Shown: positions 5,142 through 9,229 of the stretch, piece after piece
Layout of the letters: every line of letters begins with the position of its first letter
How positions within the stretch are numbered: the stretch's first letter is position 1
Origin: Thermoplasmata archaeon
GTDB lineage: Archaea > Thermoplasmatota > Thermoplasmata > Lutacidiplasmatales > UBA184
Direction of reading: 5' to 3'
Assembly: GCA_021848165.1 (NCBI GenBank)
Contig: JAJZMW010000110.1
Coordinates: forward strand, 1 to 9,229
DNA: 9,229 nt
Notes under the pieces: model-generated
Told to the model about the DNA's origin: nothing
The model's database searches: none
The model's input: the letters and a program-made list of their open reading frames with translations, nothing else
Position numbers and translations under genes: made by a program

Positions 5142-8100
5142 TCAGGGGGGTGGCAGGGGCTGGCCGCACGTACGACAGAACCGGTCGTTCGACGCGACGC
5201 GCTGGTGGCACGTCGGGCAGACGCGAGGGGGCGGCGGAGGCGGCGGGGGCGGTCGGAAGGTCGTGGAAGGGGAGGCGTACGGCGGAATGCTCGGGGGGTA
5301 CGCGTTCGCCCCGGCCCCCGGCGGAGGGGGAGGCGGCGCCGACGGGGGCCAGGCGCCGCCCGGGGACGGGGGAGGGGGAGGCCAGCCACCGCTCGGCGGA
5401 GGAGGCGCCCCATACGGTCCGGTCGCCGGGGCCCCCGCCGTGGGGGGTGGGGCGGCCGGCGGGGCGCGCTCCCGACGTTCGCGGCGGCGCCCGAGCGCCA
5501 CTCCGACGATCGCGATGGCGACCGCGACGATGACGATCACGAGAAGGAAGTAGAGGAGCGTCAGCCCGCACCACATCCACAGGCAGAGCGAGTTGAGGTT
5601 GAACCCCGAGCCTCCGCCGCCGCCCCCGCTCGCGGAGAAGGCGATGGCGATCGGGGACGCGCCGGCGTTGACATCGAGGCTACCGCTCGTCGGCTGGGCC
5701 GTGTAGCCCGAGACCCCCCCGACCTGGTACTGGAACGTTCCGTTCGGGAGCTGGAATGCGATCGAGTTCGGGGCGGCGGCGCTCAAGGTCGTCGCATTGA
5801 TCGTGACCTGCCACGTCCCGCTCGCCAGCCCCGACTCGGTGAACGACACCGTGTAGAGGACCTGGCTCCACGCGACGACGACGGCGGAGGGGTTCGCGCC
5901 CGCGACCACCACGACGCCCGAGTAGGCGGGGGTCGTCCAGCCCGGCACGGCGGCGATCGTGTACGGTAAGGTCCCGTTGCGCACCGAGAATACGAGGGTG
6001 CTCGACCGCGTCGAGTTCATCGTTCCGTTCAGCGTGACCGACCAGAGCTCCCCGGTGAGCCCCTGGGCGCGGAAGGTGACCACGTAGACCCCCGGCGGGA
6101 GCGCCTGGAAGGTGATCGCGACCGCCGGCGGCGGTGCGCCGTTCACGACCACGACGCCGCCGCTCGGGCTTGCGACGTAGCCGCTCGCGGACGTGGAGAT
6201 CGAGTAGGTGTAGCTCCCGCTCGGGACCTGGAAGGAGATCGTCGCGCCGGTCGAGCTCTGGAGATCGCCGCTCAGGTTGACCGACCAGGAGGCGCCCAGG
6301 GGCAACGCGGTCTCGGCAAAGACGACCGAGTAGGTCGCCGCGGACTGGTTCGCGGGATTCCCCGCGTTCGGCGTCGCGTAGGAGTAGACCCCCTGTTGCG
6401 CGCTTCCGGGGTTGATCGAGAGGGCCCACCCCCCGCCGCTCGGGGTCCACAGGAGGTTGGTCGCCACTTCGCCGGTCTGATCGCCGGAGATCCCGAGGAC
6501 GGCGGCATACGGGGTCGGCGCGTAGCCCGCCGACCCGGTCATTTCGAACTCGCTCGTCAGGGTGCCCGCGGTCGGCGCGGCGAACTCGCCGTTCCCGAGG
6601 GTCGGACCGCCGACGAGGCCGAATTGGGGGGCCAGACCGCCGACCGCGGGGGCTCCGGGATACGGCCCGTTCTCGTACTCGTTCCCTTGCCAGAAGTAGG
6701 AGTAGTTCGCCCCGCCGATGATGAATTGCCCGCCGGGCAGGGGAAGCTGGAGCGTCTGGGAGTTCACGGCGAAGTTCATCGTGGCCAACGCCCCTTGTCC
6801 CGAGATCCAGCTCGTGATCGTCCACGAGAGCGGCGTGCTCACGACGCTGCCCGTCACCGGGAAGTTGTAGGTGTAGACCGTCTCCTGCGGCGCGAGGCCG
6901 TAGAACGGGTAGATCACCCATCCGGTGTAGTTGACCTGCCACGCGCCGGGCGCGCCCAAGATGTAGATGACGTTCTGGACCCAGTACAGCGGAGCTCCCA
7001 AGCTGTTCGCGACAAAGAAGTTCTGCTGCACCGACGCGTTGTAGGAGGAGCCGGCGCCGAAGCTCGTGACGTTGAGCCCAGAGAGGCTCAGGGTGTTGCG
7101 GACCCCCTGGATCGAGAACGACTCCCCGGAATAGTTCGCGTTGAGCACGAAGTTCGTGAAGTTGTACGCGTCCAGCGATCCCCATCCGGTGACGAGGTCG
7201 TACCCGACCGCCGCCGGATAGAGATAGTTGCTCCCCGAGACGACATCGTACGTCGGGTTCGCCGGCAGGACCGAGTGCCAGCTTCCCGTGAAATCGGCGC
7301 CGATCGGGGAGCCCCCGGCCACGGGGCTCTGCAGGAAGGAGTTGGCCCACGCGTAGACGGCGGGGTCGACGAAGCCGAGGGCCGGCTGGTGATACCTCGC
7401 CAGGATGGTGTCGATCTCCGCGAAGAGGCCCGCGATCACGGGACAGGCGATCGACGTCCCGACGATCGACGCGGTGGCGCCGTTGAGCTCGATGATCGTG
7501 TTGTTCCCGATCGCCGAGAGATCGGGGGTCCCGCGCTGGCCGGCGGACGCGTGCGCGGAGATGTAGCCGGCCGCTTCGGTCGATGCCTGCCAGGTCGGCA
7601 TCGGGAAGTAGCCGCTCGTTCCGCCGGCGCTCCCCAGCAGGTTCACCGCGTCGTACCAGGCGATCTCGGAGGTCGTGTGGAGATAGTTCGGACCCGCGTT
7701 CATGTTGACGGTGAGCGTCGTGCCCCCGATGCCGACCGTGCCGTAGGTGTCGAAGCCGACCGAGGACGGGAACTCCACGTTCGTTCCCGGGTACACGGAG
7801 CTCCCCGGGTTGTCCCCCGAGTCACCGGAGGAGGCGAGGACCGTGATACCGCGGGCGGCCGCCTCCTGCATGTAGCCGTTCCAGGCCGCGTCGCTGCGGT
7901 CCTGCCCGCCCCACGAGTTCGACACGACGCTGACGTTGTTGAGTCCGGGGGTCGACGTCGGGTTGAGGATGTAGGCCATCGCTGCGTCGGTCTCCGTACT
8001 GAGGGAGTTGAGGCCGTAGACGTTGTAGACCGTTGCCCCCGGCGCCGTGCTCCCGACCATCGAGAGGTCCAAGGTGTTCTCGAGGGCGGCGTTCGTCACG

Positions 8101-9113
8101 TCGCTGCTGGCGGAGGGGCCCGGGGCCGGGGCGCCGTCGAACGGTACCCCGTAGACCGACGCATGGGGCTGACCGGCCGGGATCGTTTGGTTGTAGTAGT
8201 TGTAGACGTCGCTGGGGATGAACGGGGCGGTGAGATCGTTCGACGGGCACGGCTGGCTCGTCACGGTGCAGCCGGCCCAGAGGATCGTCGCCACGACCTC
8301 GTGGGTCGGCAGCGCGACCTGGAGGAGCGACTGCTCGTCGTAGGCGACCTGAAGATCGGAGCCGTAGAGGTACTGGACCCCGCTCGACAGGAGCGGCGTC
8401 GGGTACCCGGCGGTCCGGCTCGGGGCGATCGCCGCGGGCGGGAGCGCGTGCACCCCCGCAATGTCCGAAGCGACGTTGAGGTAGCTCGAGAGGCCGAGGA
8501 CCTGCCGGACACCGGAGGAGATCGGAGCCGGGAGCGTCGCCGTACCGACCGCCTGGTAGTAGCTCCCGCGGCCGGGGGAGGAGACCGACTCGAAGGCAAC
8601 GCCGAACGCGCTTGCGATCGAGGCGGCGGGCCCGTCGACCAGGAGCCCGCTGCGATCCTCGAACGTCGTCAGGTGCACGTTCTCGAACGAGGCGAGGTAC
8701 GACTCGGCGTCCGCATAGACCGCGTTCGATGCGGCGAACTGGCTGTCGAACTGGGTCCGGGTCAGGTAGTGGTGGTACTGCGGGCTCGATGGGTCGGAGA
8801 GCTGCGAGAGCAGCTGGGCGAGCTGCGCCGGGTGCGAGAACGGGAAGGAGACGAAGACCGAGACCTCCCCCGAATAGGGTCCGAGCACGGTGGGGGCGGC
8901 CGGGCCACCGGCGAGCACCGGCACGGCCGCGCGAGGGGCCGATTGGAGGGCCGCGAGCGACGCCGAGGCGACCGGGGGGGCCGAGGCTGCGGAGCCGGCC
9001 CCGAGCGCGGTCACGCTCCCGGAGATCGCGACGAAGAGGAGGAGGCCGACCGCGAGGAGGACGGCCGCGGAGGTCGTCGCCCGGTGCCCCTTCTCCGCCG
9101 CGCCGGATCCCAT
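5142..9113 (-). CDS. Membrane-anchored S53 (sedolisin/kumamolisin-like) serine protease with thermopsin-like domain, repeats and C-terminal zinc ribbon
   Basis: Secreted acid-type serine-carboxyl endopeptidase, 1323 residues. Order: signal/membrane segment about 15-36; activation prodomain of Pro-kumamolisin type about 72-215 (with PQYHHYLTRTQF); S53 catalytic domain about 240-656. Catalytic residues: E345 and D349 in ENTLD, oxyanion D431 in SSGDSG, and S554 in GTSIACP. A calcium site is suggested by D623, G637 and D639 (GYDLVTGWGS). Residues about 662-925 resemble thermopsin (YWVQNVIYI, GGPTLGNGEF). Three 75-residue beta repeats follow (926-1160), then a Gly linker, a transmembrane helix 1178-1207, RRRERRER, a Pro-rich tail, and a zinc ribbon (C1299, C1302, C1313, C1316). 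Sixteen N-glycosylation sequons all lie between 308 and 1124, which fits an external domain with the tail inside. Start is uncertain: ATG 9113 is preferred, and GTG 9140 adds nine residues. Confidence 0.93.
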   Translation of the reverse strand: MGSGAAEKGHRATTSAAVLLAVGLLLFVAISGSVTALGAGSAASAPPVASASLAALQSAPRAAVPVLAGGPAAPTVLGPYSGEVSVFVSFPFSHPAQLAQLLSQLSDPSSPQYHHYLTRTQFDSQFAASNAVYADAESYLASFENVHLTTFEDRSGLLVDGPAASIASAFGVAFESVSSPGRGSYYQAVGTATLPAPISSGVRQVLGLSSYLNVASDIAGVHALPPAAIAPSRTAGYPTPLLSSGVQYLYGSDLQVAYDEQSLLQVALPTHEVVATILWAGCTVTSQPCPSNDLTAPFIPSDVYNYYNQTIPAGQPHASVYGVPFDGAPAPGPSASSDVTNAALENTLDLSMVGSTAPGATVYNVYGLNSLSTETDAAMAYILNPTSTPGLNNVSVVSNSWGGQDRSDAAWNGYMQEAAARGITVLASSGDSGDNPGSSVYPGTNVEFPSSVGFDTYGTVGIGGTTLTVNMNAGPNYLHTTSEIAWYDAVNLLGSAGGTSGYFPMPTWQASTEAAGYISAHASAGQRGTPDLSAIGNNTIIELNGATASIVGTSIACPVIAGLFAEIDTILARYHQPALGFVDPAVYAWANSFLQSPVAGGSPIGADFTGSWHSVLPANPTYDVVSGSNYLYPAAVGYDLVTGWGSLDAYNFTNFVLNANYSGESFSIQGVRNTLSLSGLNVTSFGAGSSYNASVQQNFFVANSLGAPLYWVQNVIYILGAPGAWQVNYTGWVIYPFYGLAPQETVYTYNFPVTGSVVSTPLSWTITSWISGQGALATMNFAVNSQTLQLPLPGGQFIIGGANYSYFWQGNEYENGPYPGAPAVGGLAPQFGLVGGPTLGNGEFAAPTAGTLTSEFEMTGSAGYAPTPYAAVLGISGDQTGEVATNLLWTPSGGGWALSINPGSAQQGVYSYATPNAGNPANQSAATYSVVFAETALPLGASWSVNLSGDLQSSTGATISFQVPSGSYTYSISTSASGYVASPSGGVVVVNGAPPPAVAITFQALPPGVYVVTFRAQGLTGELWSVTLNGTMNSTRSSTLVFSVRNGTLPYTIAAVPGWTTPAYSGVVVVAGANPSAVVVAWSQVLYTVSFTESGLASGTWQVTINATTLSAAAPNSIAFQLPNGTFQYQVGGVSGYTAQPTSGSLDVNAGASPIAIAFSASGGGGGGSGFNLNSLCLWMWCGLTLLYFLLVIVIVAVAIAIVGVALGRRRERRERAPPAAPPPTAGAPATGPYGAPPPPSGGWPPPPPSPGGAWPPSAPPPPPPGAGANAYPPSIPPYASPSTTFRPPPPPPPPPRVCPTCHQRVASNDRFCRTCGQPLPPP
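5223..5465 (-). repeat. Low-complexity proline-rich coding region of the protease tail
   Basis: Residues about 1217-1297 are mostly Pro, Gly and Ala, with runs of up to nine or more prolines, linking the transmembrane helix to the zinc ribbon. At DNA level it is a C-rich (minus strand) biased stretch. It is an extended flexible linker predicted to lie in the cytoplasm. Such tracts are prone to length variation. Confidence 0.75.
5634..6338 (-). repeat. Three tandem degenerate ~75-residue beta-sandwich repeats within the protease gene
   Basis: Protein-level repeats at residues about 926-1002, 1009-1082 and 1087-1160 (bases 6338-6108, 6089-5868 and 5855-5634). Each follows the pattern Y-x-V-x-F ... 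W-x-V-x-[LI]-N ... [IL]-x-F-x-[VL]-x-[NS]-G-[ST] ... Y-x-[IV] ... G-[YW] ... P-x-[SY]-G-x-[VL]-x-V ... [IV]-x-F/W. They are PEGA- or Ig-like stalk modules that would hold the protease away from the membrane. Divergence is high, so they are old duplications rather than recent copies. Confidence 0.8.
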
Positions 9114-9167
9114 CGATGAACATCCCGCGGCGCGCCGCACCGCCCATCGCCCGGAGGCGAGGGACCC

Positions 9168-9175
9168 ATGATAAT
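9168..9175 (-). promoter_or_regulatory. Candidate TATA box for the protease gene
   Basis: ATTATCAT on the minus strand within GGATTATCATGG is the only AT-rich stretch upstream of the protease. Transcription would begin near 9145, only about 5 nt before GTG 9140 and about 32 nt before ATG 9113. A weak GGGATG lies 7 nt before ATG 9113. Either start is therefore possible. Confidence 0.45.
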
Positions 9176-9212
9176 CCTTCCGTGAGGAAGTCGCGGCAAG
9201 GGCGGGGGGGGT

Positions 9213-9229
9213 TGCGCCGGAACGGCGCA
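9213..9229. repeat. Perfect 7-bp inverted repeat at the window edge
   Basis: TGCGCCG and CGGCGCA separated by GAA, next to an eight-base G run (9204-9211). It could be a hairpin at the end of a neighbouring transcript or a regulatory palindrome. It touches the window edge, so its full extent is unknown. Confidence 0.4.

Noticed and set aside
5223..5465. Possible CRISPR-like or satellite repeat in the C/G-rich stretch
   Set aside because: It has no regular repeat-spacer period. It is the coding region for a proline-rich linker, in frame with the zinc ribbon that follows.
5680..7350. Minus-strand frame of 556 codons in the protease gene
   Set aside because: Alternate-frame shadow, Arg/Gly/Leu-rich, fully contained in the protease CDS.
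6396..9119. Plus-strand open frame of 907 codons opposite the protease gene
   Set aside because: The translation is Arg/Gly/Val/Asp-rich with no recognisable domain, and the minus-strand frame encodes a clear S53 protease with catalytic residues.

Overview
The window looks like a chromosomal segment of a GC-rich archaeon. It carries RNA polymerase subunits B and H of archaeal type, a UPF0147-family gene, archaeal TATA-type promoter sequences, and a tRNA with introns flanked by bulge-helix-bulge motifs. RpoB is one uninterrupted polypeptide, not split into B'' and B', and the large secreted acid-protease-like protein has repeats of a kind I associate with Thermoplasmatota. My best guess is a high-GC, uncultured Thermoplasmata lineage. 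This is inference, not a database result.

Every gene I can support lies on the minus strand. In transcription order (high to low coordinate) they are: (1) 9113-5142, a 1323-residue membrane-anchored S53 (sedolisin/kumamolisin-like) protease with a probable thermopsin-like domain, three beta-sandwich repeats, a transmembrane helix, a proline-rich tail and a C-terminal zinc ribbon; (2) 5043-4870, a 57-residue protein of unknown function behind the strongest TATA box in the window; (3) 4798-4460, a stand-alone RAM (Lrp/AsnC effector) domain; (4) 4463-4164, a UPF0147 protein overlapping gene 3 as ATGA; (5) 4104-3962, tRNA-Lys(UUU); (6) 3940-3605, rpoH; (7) 3601 to the window edge, rpoB, lacking only its last residues.

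The most unusual element is the tRNA-Lys gene. It has no anticodon-loop intron but is cut twice: a 31-nt insert in the D-loop (20/21) and a 38-nt insert in the T-loop (59/60). Both can be folded into bulge-helix-bulge substrates, and removing them leaves a perfect 74-nt tRNA. Its mature 3' end lies only 21 nt before the rpoH start codon, with no T-tract between. The tRNA, rpoH and rpoB are therefore probably one transcript, and the rpoH mRNA 5' end may be made by tRNA 3' processing.

No gene-free stretch exceeds 300 bases. The long plus-strand open frames are antisense shadows that follow from high GC content.
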